A stretch of DNA of 64,000 bases, from positions 682,001-746,000 of the forward strand of contig OZ244776.1 in the NCBI GenBank assembly GCA_965219515.1, written 5' to 3'. Origin of the DNA: Ilyomonas sp965219515. GTDB lineage: Bacteria > Bacteroidota > Bacteroidia > Chitinophagales > Chitinophagaceae. A model generated the notes under the pieces. It searched no databases and had not been told where the DNA came from. It saw only the letters and a program-made list of their open reading frames with translations. The position numbers and the translations under genes are program-made. Below are positions 27,134-36,174 of this stretch, piece by piece. Position 1 is the first letter of the stretch. The number at the start of each line of letters is the position of its first letter.

Positions 27134-27757
27134 TTACTGAATGGCTGCCAAAAAGCGGGCTGCTCTTTCCATTAGTTGATTGAGATAAAGCGGTGTAATT
27201 TCTTCGTCATTATTAACAAGCGAACTGCCGATGCCAAAGGCTGCGGCGCCTGCGGTAAGATAATCTTTAATATTGTCTGAATTAACGCCGCCGGTCGGCA
27301 TCAGTTTAAGATGATTCAGCGGTGCCAGAATGCTTTTTATATAACCGGCATCGGGCGAAGGAAACACTTTGATTATATGGGCGCCGCTGCGATGCGCAAA
27401 TAAAATCTCGGTGGGCGAATAAGCGCCGGGAATGCTTAGTTTGCCTTTATCCAATGTGGTTTTGATAACATCAGCATCAGTTGAGGGAGAAACGATAAAT
27501 TCTGCGCCCGCCGATATGGCTTCTGAAGCTTCGTTAGCGGTTAAAACGGTGCCGGCGCCGATGAGCATTTTGCCATGATAAGCATCGGACAGTTTCGCAA
27601 TTGACCGTAAAGCATCTGGCGAATTAAGCGTTATTTCTATAACGAGGATGCCACCCGCAAATAAAGCCGATGCAACAGCCGCTATGTCTTTTTCCGGCAC
27701 GCCCCGAACAATGGCAACTATTTTATGATGAAGTAAAAACGATAATGACTCAGGCAT
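27134..27757 (-). CDS. dgoA: 2-dehydro-3-deoxy-6-phosphogalactonate aldolase (KDPG/KDPGal family)
   Basis: This class I aldolase splits 2-keto-3-deoxy-6-phosphogalactonate to pyruvate and glyceraldehyde 3-phosphate. The 207-residue product shows the base Glu in VIEITLNSP, the phosphate-binding and oxyanion parts GAGTVLT and FIVSPS, and the Schiff-base lysine in HIIKVFPSPDAGYIKSI. I start at the ATG at 27755-27757 (MPESLSFLLHHKIVAIVRG), the family N-terminus; the frame stays open to 27940 but that extension is unlike the family. By sequence alone it could also use KDPG; the operon points to the galactonate route. First gene of the operon. Confidence 0.92.
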   Translation of the reverse strand: MPESLSFLLHHKIVAIVRGVPEKDIAAVASALFAGGILVIEITLNSPDALRSIAKLSDAYHGKMLIGAGTVLTANEASEAISAGAEFIVSPSTDADVIKTTLDKGKLSIPGAYSPTEILFAHRSGAHIIKVFPSPDAGYIKSILAPLNHLKLMPTGGVNSDNIKDYLTAGAAAFGIGSSLVNNDEEITPLYLNQLMERAARFLAAIQ

Positions 27758-28017
27758 AAACTTATAATTATAACCATTGCTTTGATTTGTAAAAATAACG
27801 GATCTGTTAACGCTTCGGTTTATAAAATAATGCTCAGGTAAGTTTGCTTTTGTCCCGGATAATTTTATTCTTTGGTTTGATATAAACGGCTGATATTTTC
27901 CCGCCATTCCCATTTGTTGCTGTTGATAAAACGGGTTCAAAAATATTGTTTAAAAAAATAAAAAAAACCGTGATAATAAGATACATTGCCTTTCCAAAAC
28001 CAAACTCACACTTACAC

Positions 28018-28254
28018 ATGAAACACGTTAAAAAAATAGCCTTTTTCTCAGCGATTGCCTTGGCCGCTTATTTTTTATATTCTGCCTTTGCAAAACTTCG
28101 CAGCAGCATATCTAACGGCGAATTGCTCTTAAACGATACCGGCAACGATGGGGTTGGCAACGCTTTAACCAATGATACAATTAGCGGGCAAGTAAGGTTG
28201 GATATACATGAGGGCGTGGGCGGCAGCGATTTTTTTGATGCGGGTGAAGGCTAA
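28018..28254 (+). CDS. Small membrane-anchored hypothetical protein
   Basis: The product of 78 residues has a Lys-rich start, one hydrophobic segment (KKIAFFSAIALAAYFLYSAF) and a polar, Gly/Asp-rich tail (NDTGNDGVGNALTNDTISGQ). I do not recognise it. The hydrophobic part could be an uncleaved anchor or signal peptide. It is divergent from dgoA across 260 bp and 263 bp before the RND gene. Clean start and composition make it more likely real than chance, but no family supports it. Confidence 0.5.
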   Translation: MKHVKKIAFFSAIALAAYFLYSAFAKLRSSISNGELLLNDTGNDGVGNALTNDTISGQVRLDIHEGVGGSDFFDAGEG

Positions 28255-28517
28255 TAACAAAGTGGTTTATTAGTCCGTATTTCACTGCTATATTCATTAA
28301 CGCGCTAAGACTTATAAAATTCACTGCCTTCAGCTTGCTATATATGAGCAGGAAAAAAGGCAAACATCAATTGTTTGAACCATTTTTGTTTCGCCATCTC
28401 AAACAATTCTTTTTTCTTTTTCTTATCTAAGATACTTTCGCGCATTACATTACCTGCGCAAAACGCTTACCTTATTGGTGCTTTATAACGATTCGCTTCT
28501 TTCAACTTGTTTATAAT

Positions 28518-30830
28518 ATGTGGTTTCAGTTAGGAAAATTTATTCTCAGATACAGGCTTGTTTTATTGATTGCATTGCTGCTCATTACCTGCGTAATGGG
28601 ATATTTTGCCAGTCGCGTGCAGTTGAGCTACGAGTTTTCGAAAGCCATTCCTACCAATAACAACAAATACATAGAAAATCAGCAGTTCATCAAACAATTC
28701 GGGCAAAGCGGCAATACGATGGTGCTGGGTTTTCAAACAAATAATCTGTTTCAAAAAAAAGTATTTAATGAGGCTGCTATTCTCGGCAATCAACTATCAC
28801 GCGTGCCTGGCGTAGAAAGCATTCTGAGTGTGCCCGAAGCGGTAAACCTGGTTAAAAACGATTCGTTGGAAACATTAGAAACAAGGCGCATTTTTCGTTC
28901 AGCTTACACGGATCAAAACAAGCTTGACAGCAACCGGACGACATTTGAAAACCTGCCGTTTTATCAGCAGCTTCTTTACAACCCTTCTTCACATAGTTAT
29001 TTGATAGCGGTGCAACTGAATAAAGACAGCGCCAACAGCAAAGCCCGAACCGCCTTAATGAACAACATTGTTGATAAAGTTCATGGCTTTGAAACGAAGA
29101 CAAATATTGATGTACACATCAGCGGACTGCCATACATACGAACCATTGTTGCCAATAAAATTTCTACTGAGCTGAATTATTTTCTGATCGCTTCATTTGT
29201 GCTTTCGGCCATTACATTATTACTGTTTTTCCGTTCTTTTCCCGCCATGCTGATGAGCCTCACGGTTGTTGCTATCGGAGTTGTATGGAGCCTGGCAACG
29301 ATGGTTTTTTTCGGTTATAAAATCACTTTGCTTACCGCTTTGATTCCGCCTCTGATTGTTGTAATCGGCATACCAAACTGTATTTATTTTCTCAATAAAT
29401 ATCACTCTTCCTTCTTAGAAAAAGAAGATAAGCGCGAAGCATTGATAACAATGGTTGGCAGAATGGGAATTGTTACGTTATTCTGCAATATTGCAGCGGC
29501 TATCGGGTTTGCCGTGTTTGCATTAACCAAAAGTGATCTGCTGAAAGAATTTGGTGTGGTCAGCGGAATTAATGTGATGGCTTTGTTTATAATATCGCTC
29601 ATTTTTATTCCGTCTGTATTAAGCTATCTGCCACCGCCGAAGCCGAAAGAAATTAAATATCTCCATGCCCCTTTTTTAGAAAAAATATTAACCGGCATTC
29701 AGTCTGTAACTTTTACAAAAAGCGCCTGGGTTTATGCCATTACAATCGTAGTATTAGCGTTTGCCATTGCAGGCATTTTCAGATTGCGCAGCGAAGGGTT
29801 TATAGTAGATGATTTACCCAAAACAGATGTAATTTATACCGATCTGAAATGGTTTGAAAGCAACTTCAACGGCGTGATGCCACTGGAAATTACCGTTGAT
29901 ACCAAACATAAAAAAGGCTTGTTCAGATCGTTGAAGCCAATTGAAAAAATTGATGAATTTTCTTCCTATATCGCTTCGCAGCCGGTTACGGCAAAACCTT
30001 TGTCTTTTGTAGAAGGATTAAAATTTGTAAAGCAGGCTTTTTACGATGGCGACAGTTCAAATTATAATCTGCCCACTGAGTTTGATGTTCCGCTTATGGG
30101 CGATTATATTAAAGGCGCAGATAAGTCAACGGCTACCGATAAAAAAGGCGGCGTTGCCAATCTTCTTTCCGCATATATTGATTCTAACAAACAGGTTGCC
30201 CGCATCAGCATTACCATGAAAGATATTGGCAGCAAACAACTGCCTGTTTTGCTCGACAGCTTTCAGCGGAAAGCGAACCAGATATTTGATACGGCTCATT
30301 ACAAAGTTACCATTACCGGTTCGGGCGTTACGTTTTTAGAAGGCAGTACGTTTATAATAAACGGATTGAAAGCAAGCATTTTATATGCCTTCGGGCTAAT
30401 TGCGTTGTGTATGCTGTATCTCTTTAAATCGTTGCGAATTTTGTTATACTCACTAATACCGAATCTTGTGCCGCTGGTGATAACGGCGGGTGTTATGGGT
30501 TGGGCAGGCATTGCCCTGAAACCTTCAACGGTATTGGTTTTCAGCGTTGCGCTTGGCATTGCCATAGACGTTACCATTCGATTTTTAATTAATTATAAAC
30601 AGGAACTGCCGTATTACAATAATCAAATTAATCCTACACTTTCACAAACCATAAAACACACTGGTATCAGTATCATTTATACTTCTCTTGTTTTAATAGC
30701 CGGCTTTATTGTTTTTTGTTTCAGCGAGTTTGGCGGAACAAAAAGTTTGGGCTGGCTTACATCGTTAACGCTTGTTGTGGGTACGTTAACCAACCTGATT
30801 CTGCTTCCGGTTATGATGAAGAAAAAATAA
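28518..30830 (+). CDS. RND/MMPL-family transporter
   Basis: The 770-residue inner-membrane protein has the two-fold repeat of the RND superfamily. One helix at the N-terminus precedes a large periplasmic loop (about 35-215), then five or six helices (about 218-375, including IPPLIVVIGIPNCIYFLNKY), then a second N-anchor, loop and helix bundle (about 620-768, with VALGIAIDVTIRFLINYKQE). It is closest to the MMPL/SSD-like branch, which moves lipids or hydrophobic compounds. No membrane-fusion or TolC partner is adjacent. It is 90 bp before a PDZ protein gene on the same strand. Confidence 0.9.
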   Translation: MWFQLGKFILRYRLVLLIALLLITCVMGYFASRVQLSYEFSKAIPTNNNKYIENQQFIKQFGQSGNTMVLGFQTNNLFQKKVFNEAAILGNQLSRVPGVESILSVPEAVNLVKNDSLETLETRRIFRSAYTDQNKLDSNRTTFENLPFYQQLLYNPSSHSYLIAVQLNKDSANSKARTALMNNIVDKVHGFETKTNIDVHISGLPYIRTIVANKISTELNYFLIASFVLSAITLLLFFRSFPAMLMSLTVVAIGVVWSLATMVFFGYKITLLTALIPPLIVVIGIPNCIYFLNKYHSSFLEKEDKREALITMVGRMGIVTLFCNIAAAIGFAVFALTKSDLLKEFGVVSGINVMALFIISLIFIPSVLSYLPPPKPKEIKYLHAPFLEKILTGIQSVTFTKSAWVYAITIVVLAFAIAGIFRLRSEGFIVDDLPKTDVIYTDLKWFESNFNGVMPLEITVDTKHKKGLFRSLKPIEKIDEFSSYIASQPVTAKPLSFVEGLKFVKQAFYDGDSSNYNLPTEFDVPLMGDYIKGADKSTATDKKGGVANLLSAYIDSNKQVARISITMKDIGSKQLPVLLDSFQRKANQIFDTAHYKVTITGSGVTFLEGSTFIINGLKASILYAFGLIALCMLYLFKSLRILLYSLIPNLVPLVITAGVMGWAGIALKPSTVLVFSVALGIAIDVTIRFLINYKQELPYYNNQINPTLSQTIKHTGISIIYTSLVLIAGFIVFCFSEFGGTKSLGWLTSLTLVVGTLTNLILLPVMMKKK

Positions 30831-30876
30831 AACGGTTTTAACGTTTCCGAAAGTTTTCGTATATCAGAAAACATAT

Positions 30877-30884
30877 TACTTTTG
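30877..30884 (+). promoter_or_regulatory. -7 element before the PDZ gene
   Basis: TACTTTTG fits TAnnTTTG and has TTTT (one mismatch to TTTG) 19 bp upstream at 30854-30857. It gives the PDZ gene (ATG 30921) its own promoter. Confidence 0.45.
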
Positions 30885-30920
30885 AATCTACTAATAATTT
30901 CGTACTTTAATAATTTTATT

Positions 30921-31874
30921 ATGAAAAAAATGTTTGCTACATCAGTATTACTGCTGGTTTTATCTTCTCCTTCCGTATTTGCACAAAAAGCCGTTACGCC
31001 TTCGGATAAAGAAAAATCTCAAAGTATTACCATCCGCAAAAAAGGCGATGATAAAGAAAAAACAACCATTGTAATTGATGGCGATAAAATTACCGTAAAC
31101 GGAAAGCCGGTTGAAGATTACAAAGGCAATATTCAAATTACCGGGAATGATGGCGACTTCGATTTTATGGCAACGCCTCCGTTACCGCCGTCGAATCTGA
31201 TAATGCCGCACGGTGGTGCTAAAATGTTTTCAGAAAACTTCAATCGGTTACATAATGATGCGTTTCTCGGCGTTTTGTCTGCCAATAATAAAGACGGTGC
31301 CATGATTGGTTCAGTTACCAAAAATAGTCCGGCAGAAAAAGCAGGCTTGCAAAAAGGCGATGTGATAACAAAACTTGGCACAAGCGTAATAGCAAATGCT
31401 GATGATCTGGCAGAAGCCGTTGGTAAATATAAACCTGATGATAAGGTAACAATAACTTATAAACGCGATAACAAACAAAGCACCGTAATGGTTACGCTTG
31501 ATAAAAACAAGCAGCCTTCTTTTGCATGGAGCGGCGCAGATAATATGATGATGGCGCCTTACATGAAAAACTTTTCATTTGGTTTGAACGACAGACCTCA
31601 CTTAGGTTTACGCATTCAGGACATAGAAAACGGTTCGGGCGTAAAAGTGCTAAACGTTCAGGATGAAGATTCGCCGGCAGGAAAAGCAGGGATGAAAGAA
31701 GATGACGTAATTACGCAAATCAATGGCAAAAATGTTCAGACGGTGAATGATGCAAAAGAAGAACTTGCTAATTTAAAACCCGGCGATGACATTACCATCT
31801 CGTACCAGCGAAATTCGCAAACAAAAACGGCAACAATACACATTCCGAAGCCTCTGCAAACATCTGATTTATAA
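30921..31874 (+). CDS. Exported protein with two PDZ domains
   Basis: The 317-residue product has a signal peptide (MKKMFATSVLLLVLSSPSVF-AQ). A Lys/Asp-rich linker and a short Pro-rich stretch (ATPPLPPSNLIMP) precede two PDZ domains: about 100-190 (FLGVLSANNKDGAMIGSVTK, then SPAEKAGLQKGDVI) and about 220-315 (HLGLRIQDIENGSGVKVLNV, then SPAGKAGMKEDDVITQINGK). There is no protease domain, so it is not an HtrA enzyme but may be an adaptor or sensor in the periplasm. It follows the RND transporter and may support it, though it also seems to have its own promoter. Confidence 0.88.
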   Translation: MKKMFATSVLLLVLSSPSVFAQKAVTPSDKEKSQSITIRKKGDDKEKTTIVIDGDKITVNGKPVEDYKGNIQITGNDGDFDFMATPPLPPSNLIMPHGGAKMFSENFNRLHNDAFLGVLSANNKDGAMIGSVTKNSPAEKAGLQKGDVITKLGTSVIANADDLAEAVGKYKPDDKVTITYKRDNKQSTVMVTLDKNKQPSFAWSGADNMMMAPYMKNFSFGLNDRPHLGLRIQDIENGSGVKVLNVQDEDSPAGKAGMKEDDVITQINGKNVQTVNDAKEELANLKPGDDITISYQRNSQTKTATIHIPKPLQTSDL

Positions 31875-31902
31875 AACATCATTTCTATATCTGATGGATG
31901 GT

Positions 31903-31936
31903 AAAGACCGGTGAAACATGACCGGTCTTTCTTTTT
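31903..31936 (+). terminator. Terminator after the PDZ gene
   Basis: AAAGACCGGT (31903-31912) pairs perfectly with ACCGGTCTTT (31921-31930) over an 8-nt loop and is followed by CTTTTT. It lies 28 nt after the stop codon. Confidence 0.88.
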
Positions 31937-32175
31937 ACAATAAGCTTTTGCTTTTATTATTTTGCGTAATACCATTTGAACTATGAAATTAGTCTGACGC
32001 ATGTTATCGAAACACAATGTTAACTTAGCTTTCCATGTCACAACTTCAAATATCTTCAATAGTACAAGCTCAGCATAGCAAAATTGTTTGGTAAGAAATG
32101 AAACGGTCACTTTTACCTCTCTTCTTTCATAAAGATCTAATACAATCCGCTGTAATTGCATATTTCATTTTGTTC

Positions 32176-32362
32176 TTCAGGCTCCGGCATCGTCTCTTGA
32201 AAAGGACGATGCGGTAAAAGATGGAATGGTTCTTTAAAGCGAATCACGCTTTCTATATACTTTGCATCAGCTACATTGCGTTATCAGCTTGGCGATTACA
32301 AATAGCTAACCTATTTCATTCGCCGCATCACCCTTTTCAAGAGACGATGCCTGAACCGAATA
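32176..32362. repeat. MITE-like element with GCATCGTC inverted ends
   Basis: The left end (32187-32212) is itself a hairpin, GCATCGTC ... GACGATGC. The right end (32325-32350) is a reverse-complement copy with a few changes. Together they form inverted repeats of about 30 bp around roughly 110 bp with no ORF. Related hairpins occur at 37198-37222 and, degraded, at 39815-39842 and 48619-48636. This is likely a small non-autonomous element or repeat family. The 31875-32444 gap holds nothing else I can support besides the terminator. Confidence 0.55.
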
Positions 32363-32444
32363 CCGTCATCTGCGGTATTAAACAGATTCCGTAGGTTTGA
32401 AATTTGGGTACGATGCACAATCCGGCAAAAAATATTTTACAGGC

Positions 32445-33509
32445 ATGAATATTTTAAAAAAAAGCATAAATGCATTTCGCAGAAATGCAATGCATGTCGT
32501 AACTAAAAACATCGGCAAGTCGCACTCCGGCGTAAGGGTAGAACCGATTGTTAACAGTGAAATGAAAAGAATTTTAATTTGCCGGCCCAATAAAAGGTTG
32601 GGAAACCTGCTGCTTATTACTCCGCTAATACAGGAAATTGCAAACACTTTTCCCAATTGTAAAATTGATTTGTTTGTAACAGGAAATTTAGCAACGGCTT
32701 TATTTAAAAACTACGAAAACATCAGTCGTATAATTCAATTGCCTGAAAATCCTTTTAAGCATTTATTAAAATATATGGGGGGATGGATAGCAATAAAAAA
32801 AAATCATTATGATCTGGTTGTAAATGTGGTTGAAAATTCTTCATCCGGAAGGCTATCTACTCAGTTTGCTAATTCAAAATGCAAATTTTTTGGTAACATC
32901 AATGTGGATATTCAATTAAGATATAAAGATTATGAGCACATGGCAAAATTTCCTGTTTATGCTTTCAGAATCTATTTGATGAAGATGGGATTTACAGAAA
33001 ATGACAATCCGGTTCCGACATTAAATCTCAGGTTAAGTGCTTTTGAAATGGCTGAAGGGGAAAAAGAATTAAAAAGGCTGGTTAATAATGAGAAAAAGAC
33101 TATTTGCCTGTTTACGTACGCAACCGGAGATAAATGCTATTCAGAATCCTGGTGGGAAATTTTTTATGAGAGATTAAAAACTGAATATCAGGATTACAAT
33201 ATTATTGAAGTGTTACCGGTTCAAAATATTTCAAAAATCTCATTTAAAGCTCCAACATTCTGCAACAAAGATGTTCGTGTAGTTGGATCGTTAATAGCAA
33301 ATACACAGTTGCTTATCTGTGCAGATGGTGGAGTTATGCATTTAAGCAGTTCCGTAGATACGCCTACGGTGGGGCTGTTTTCAGTAACCTGCCCAAACAA
33401 TTATCAGCCGTATAATAACAATAGTGTGGGAATCAATACCAACAACGGTAATGTTGACGAATGTATGAAAGCAATAAACAATATTCTTTCTAATCGGTCG
33501 CCACATTAG
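32445..33509 (+). CDS. Glycosyltransferase family 9 (heptosyltransferase-like)
   Basis: This 354-residue protein has the GT-B GT9 layout. The N-terminal RPNKRLGNLLLITPLIQEIA (about 47-66) and the C-terminal nucleotide-sugar site ICADGGVMHLSSSVDTPTVG (about 303-322) are the two family hallmarks. Such enzymes transfer ADP-heptose or related sugars in lipopolysaccharide core or glycan assembly at the inner membrane. I start at the ATG at 32445 (MNILKKSINAF); an upstream ATG at 32397 is less likely. It opens a low-GC glycan island with a WaaP-like kinase next. Confidence 0.88.
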   Translation: MNILKKSINAFRRNAMHVVTKNIGKSHSGVRVEPIVNSEMKRILICRPNKRLGNLLLITPLIQEIANTFPNCKIDLFVTGNLATALFKNYENISRIIQLPENPFKHLLKYMGGWIAIKKNHYDLVVNVVENSSSGRLSTQFANSKCKFFGNINVDIQLRYKDYEHMAKFPVYAFRIYLMKMGFTENDNPVPTLNLRLSAFEMAEGEKELKRLVNNEKKTICLFTYATGDKCYSESWWEIFYERLKTEYQDYNIIEVLPVQNISKISFKAPTFCNKDVRVVGSLIANTQLLICADGGVMHLSSSVDTPTVGLFSVTCPNNYQPYNNNSVGINTNNGNVDECMKAINNILSNRSPH

Positions 33510-33698
33510 GTAATCTTTGAAACTTGATTCTTAAATTTTAGTAAACACAAAATTTTGAAGATTTGAGTTCTTTTGCATGGCCGGTGATTTAAAATTTTGC
33601 TTATAGAAGCAAAAATTAAGACTTAATTTTATTAGGGTATAAAACATGTGCATATAATTTCATCCGATACTTTTTACATATACAAATCTTAGCTTGTA

Positions 33699-34517
33699 AT
33701 GGGTTTCAATTTTATTTTTTTGCCGGGCAGGTTTGCACAATCTGATATTTATTCTCTTATTAAAAACTTCGATGCTGCTGAGGGAAAACTAATAGGCGAT
33801 GGAAACAGAAATACAATAAAACTTTTCGGGCTGAATAATGAACCGGTAAATATAAAATCTTTCAAAATTCCGCATTTTTTTAATAGAGTAATATACCGGT
33901 ATTTCAGAAAGTCTAAGGCGCGGCGTTCATTTGAATATGCACAGATTTTATTAAAAAAAGGGATTGGCACGCCTGAACCGGTTGCTTTTTATGAACAATA
34001 TTCTGTGTTAGGCCTTCGCAAAAGTTATTACGTAAGCAAACATTTGCACAATGATTTTACTTTTCGTGAATTAATCACTATTCCTGATTTGCCTGACCAT
34101 GAAAATATGCTACGGCAGTTTACTCATTTCTGCTTTGAACTTCATGAAAAGGGAATTGAATTTTTAGATCATTCGCCAGGTAATACACTTATTAAAAAAA
34201 CAAGTAAAGGAAAATTCAGGTTTTATCTGGTAGATTTAAATCGCATGCGGTTTCACAAATCACTGAGTTTTGAGCAGCGAATGAAAAACCTTCAGAGGCT
34301 GACCGCTAAAAAAGAAATCATTCAGGTAATGAGCAATGAGTATGCAAAATGGTATCATAAACCCGAAGAAATTATTTTTAAAATCTTATGGCATAAAACA
34401 ACCACGTTTGCAAAAAGATATGCCCGAAAAAAAAGCATTACAAAAAAATTAAAGGCTTACCGTCAATACTTATCTGCGTTCTTTTTTCATAATAGCCAGA
34501 CCCCTGCGGGAGACTAA
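33699..34517 (+). CDS. WaaP/Kdo-kinase-like lipopolysaccharide kinase
   Basis: The 272-residue protein resembles the Kdo/WaaP family of protein-kinase-fold enzymes that phosphorylate sugars of the LPS core. HEKGIEFLDHSPGNTLI (about 150-166) looks like the catalytic loop with Asp and Asn, and FYLVDLNRMRF (about 177-187) supplies the metal-binding Asp. There is no signal peptide and it is Lys/Arg-rich at the C-terminus, as for a peripheral membrane protein. It lies 189 bp after the GT9 gene in the same direction. The exact acceptor sugar is unknown. Confidence 0.78.
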   Translation: MGFNFIFLPGRFAQSDIYSLIKNFDAAEGKLIGDGNRNTIKLFGLNNEPVNIKSFKIPHFFNRVIYRYFRKSKARRSFEYAQILLKKGIGTPEPVAFYEQYSVLGLRKSYYVSKHLHNDFTFRELITIPDLPDHENMLRQFTHFCFELHEKGIEFLDHSPGNTLIKKTSKGKFRFYLVDLNRMRFHKSLSFEQRMKNLQRLTAKKEIIQVMSNEYAKWYHKPEEIIFKILWHKTTTFAKRYARKKSITKKLKAYRQYLSAFFFHNSQTPAGD

Positions 34518-34549
34518 GCAGAGACAGAAAAACTAACCCATATTTCAAC

Positions 34550-34602
34550 GCTGGGCATAGTCTCCCGGCTACGTTGCCACGTTAGCAAATCTCCCGATTT
34601 GC
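34550..34602 (+). repeat. REP element, copy 1
   Basis: The first hairpin is degraded (CATAGTC-TCCC-GGCTACG), and the second is perfect: GCAAATC-TCCC-GATTTGC at 34585-34602. It stands directly before a RAYT 5' remnant, as the left REP does at the 45-kb RAYT gene. Confidence 0.85.
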
Positions 34603-34629
34603 AATTTCATTTGTTCTTATCTTTCAACC

Positions 34630-34692
34630 GTGAGCCAGTACTATCAAATTTATGATTAGAATCAACTCTACTTTCTTGCTTTCCAAATTTTG
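34630..34692 (+). pseudogene. RAYT transposase remnant (5' end)
   Basis: About 60 bp closely match the start of the RAYT gene at 45103: GTG then S-Q-Y-Y-Q-I-Y-D, a TAG stop, then N-Q-L-Y-F-L-A-F-Q. The start codon, in-frame stop and loss of all later sequence show a dead fragment. The 34693-34948 stretch beyond it holds nothing recognisable. Confidence 0.7.
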
Positions 34693-34948
34693 CCGCCGTT
34701 GATTGGTGTTATTTACCAACGATAATATTCAGTTGAAAGATTCATTTTAGCCCATGCGCCTTTCCACCCATCCATACTTTTATACTGCAACTATACCTGA
34801 ATGAAAACCGTTATTGAAATTGGATAAATTTAAAGACATTCTCACCGCCAGCCTTGCGTATCTGGTAAAATAGAAAAGAATTATTGTTGGTAAAGAATAT
34901 TAGCAACGGCGGAAAGGCACAAGCGGATGATTGCGCAAGAGGTTAGCA

Positions 34949-35848
34949 TTAGTCTTGAACCATTTTTTCTATCTGCGCTATATCTTTCGATACCATTGTA
35001 GCCTCAATATCTTCTTCATCAGGATAAAAACTCCAATAACCAGAAAAGTCTTTACGGGTGTAACCTCCTGCATTAGAGTGTTGAGAGGGATGATCACTGT
35101 TTTCAATAAACGGACCTATATAGTATTCGCCAAGTGCCAATCCTACACCTGCACCAACCAAACCCGGAGGTGTACGGTTGAAAAACTTCTTCCAATATTT
35201 TTCTGAATAAAAAAGTGAACAATAATCGAGACCCAAATATTCATCAATAAAGATGTAGCCTTTATCGGTTAAATTGTTCCAGATATGGCGAATGCAAGTA
35301 TCCAGGCTCGCTTCATAATCTACATCAAGATAAGCAAGTAAAACCGGTTGTTTTAAAGAAGGAAGCGTATCCTTAAACCAGCCTTTGATAAACTCACAGC
35401 ACTCGATTGCTCCATATTGGCGAATATTTGCTTTCACTTCTTCAAGTGTGCCGTTGTAATCTCCAGCGGTATAATAAACTGCTTCACGGTCTCCTTCTTC
35501 CTTTTCAGGCAAGCCCTCAAAGGAATCGTAAATCAGTAGTTTTCGCCCTGTGATCTTACAAACCAAGGAAAGATTAACGGCGCTTCCTCCTTTCCATGTT
35601 CCACATTCTAATAATACACCTTCAACATCTGGCGGCGTTTCAAAAATTTTCAACGCCATTGCCAGATGAGATTTATAGGAAGTTCCTGTTTTAACTCTAT
35701 GCTTATTGCGAAACATAGTAATGCCAAGCCTTAGTTTTTTAAAAAAAGTAAGCTTATAAGCCGGATGAATTTTTTTTGAATCCAAAATAAAATAGATTGC
35801 AAAGGGCAGTGTTAAAACATAATAAACTTTCATTAAAAACCGCGACAT
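34949..35848 (-). CDS. TylF/MycF-family O-methyltransferase
   Basis: The 299-residue protein belongs to the TylF/macrocin O-methyltransferase family, metal- and SAM-dependent enzymes that methylate sugar hydroxyls. The SAM site is VLLECGTWKGGSAVNLSLVC (about 82-101), followed by LLIYDSFEGLPEKEEGD, and the metal Asp residues lie in LLAYLDVDYEASLDT and IFIDEYLGLDYCS. The N-terminal 30 residues are hydrophobic and basic, so it may attach to the membrane. In a region of glycan genes it probably methylates a surface polysaccharide sugar. It is opposite in strand to its neighbours. Confidence 0.87.
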   Translation of the reverse strand: MSRFLMKVYYVLTLPFAIYFILDSKKIHPAYKLTFFKKLRLGITMFRNKHRVKTGTSYKSHLAMALKIFETPPDVEGVLLECGTWKGGSAVNLSLVCKITGRKLLIYDSFEGLPEKEEGDREAVYYTAGDYNGTLEEVKANIRQYGAIECCEFIKGWFKDTLPSLKQPVLLAYLDVDYEASLDTCIRHIWNNLTDKGYIFIDEYLGLDYCSLFYSEKYWKKFFNRTPPGLVGAGVGLALGEYYIGPFIENSDHPSQHSNAGGYTRKDFSGYWSFYPDEEDIEATMVSKDIAQIEKMVQD

Positions 35849-35933
35849 ATTTTATTGCTTTTATTTTCTTTATTGAGTCAAATTAAAATATTGGGCCAAA
35901 TATAGGAGTAAGGCGATAAAATGGGAGTAAGAC

Positions 35934-35975
35934 CCGCGCTCGGCGTAGTCGGGAGACTACACCGAGTGGAGGGGT
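35934..35975. repeat. REP element, copy 2 (single hairpin)
   Basis: GTAGTC-GGGA-GACTAC (35945-35960) sits inside a longer stem CTCGG...CCGAG with one mismatch. The second GCAAATC hairpin is absent, so the copy is truncated. It lies between the TylF gene and the broken methyltransferase gene. Confidence 0.75.
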
Positions 35976-36174
35976 GTGCCGGTTGGCGAAATACCGGTGC
36001 AAATAAGGATTCCCATCTTTGGTTGTGTTTTCCGCTTGTAATAATCCTGATTATGCAATAGAAATTGCTTATAGTTTGAATTTTAAATATCCTCAATCAT
36101 TCAGCAAATTTTCAAGTCAAAAATTAATTTTTACCTTTAAAAATTTAAACAATCAGTCAATTAAAAAACCGGTT

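Noticed and set aside
31736..32161. Minus-strand frame of 141 codons overlapping the PDZ gene
   Set aside because: It runs through the PDZ gene's end and its terminator, and the sequence is unlike any known protein. Chance frame.
33595..33614. TTTTGCTT/AAGCAAAA hairpin between the GT9 and WaaP-like genes
   Set aside because: AT-rich weak stem, no T-run in the right position; not enough to call a terminator.
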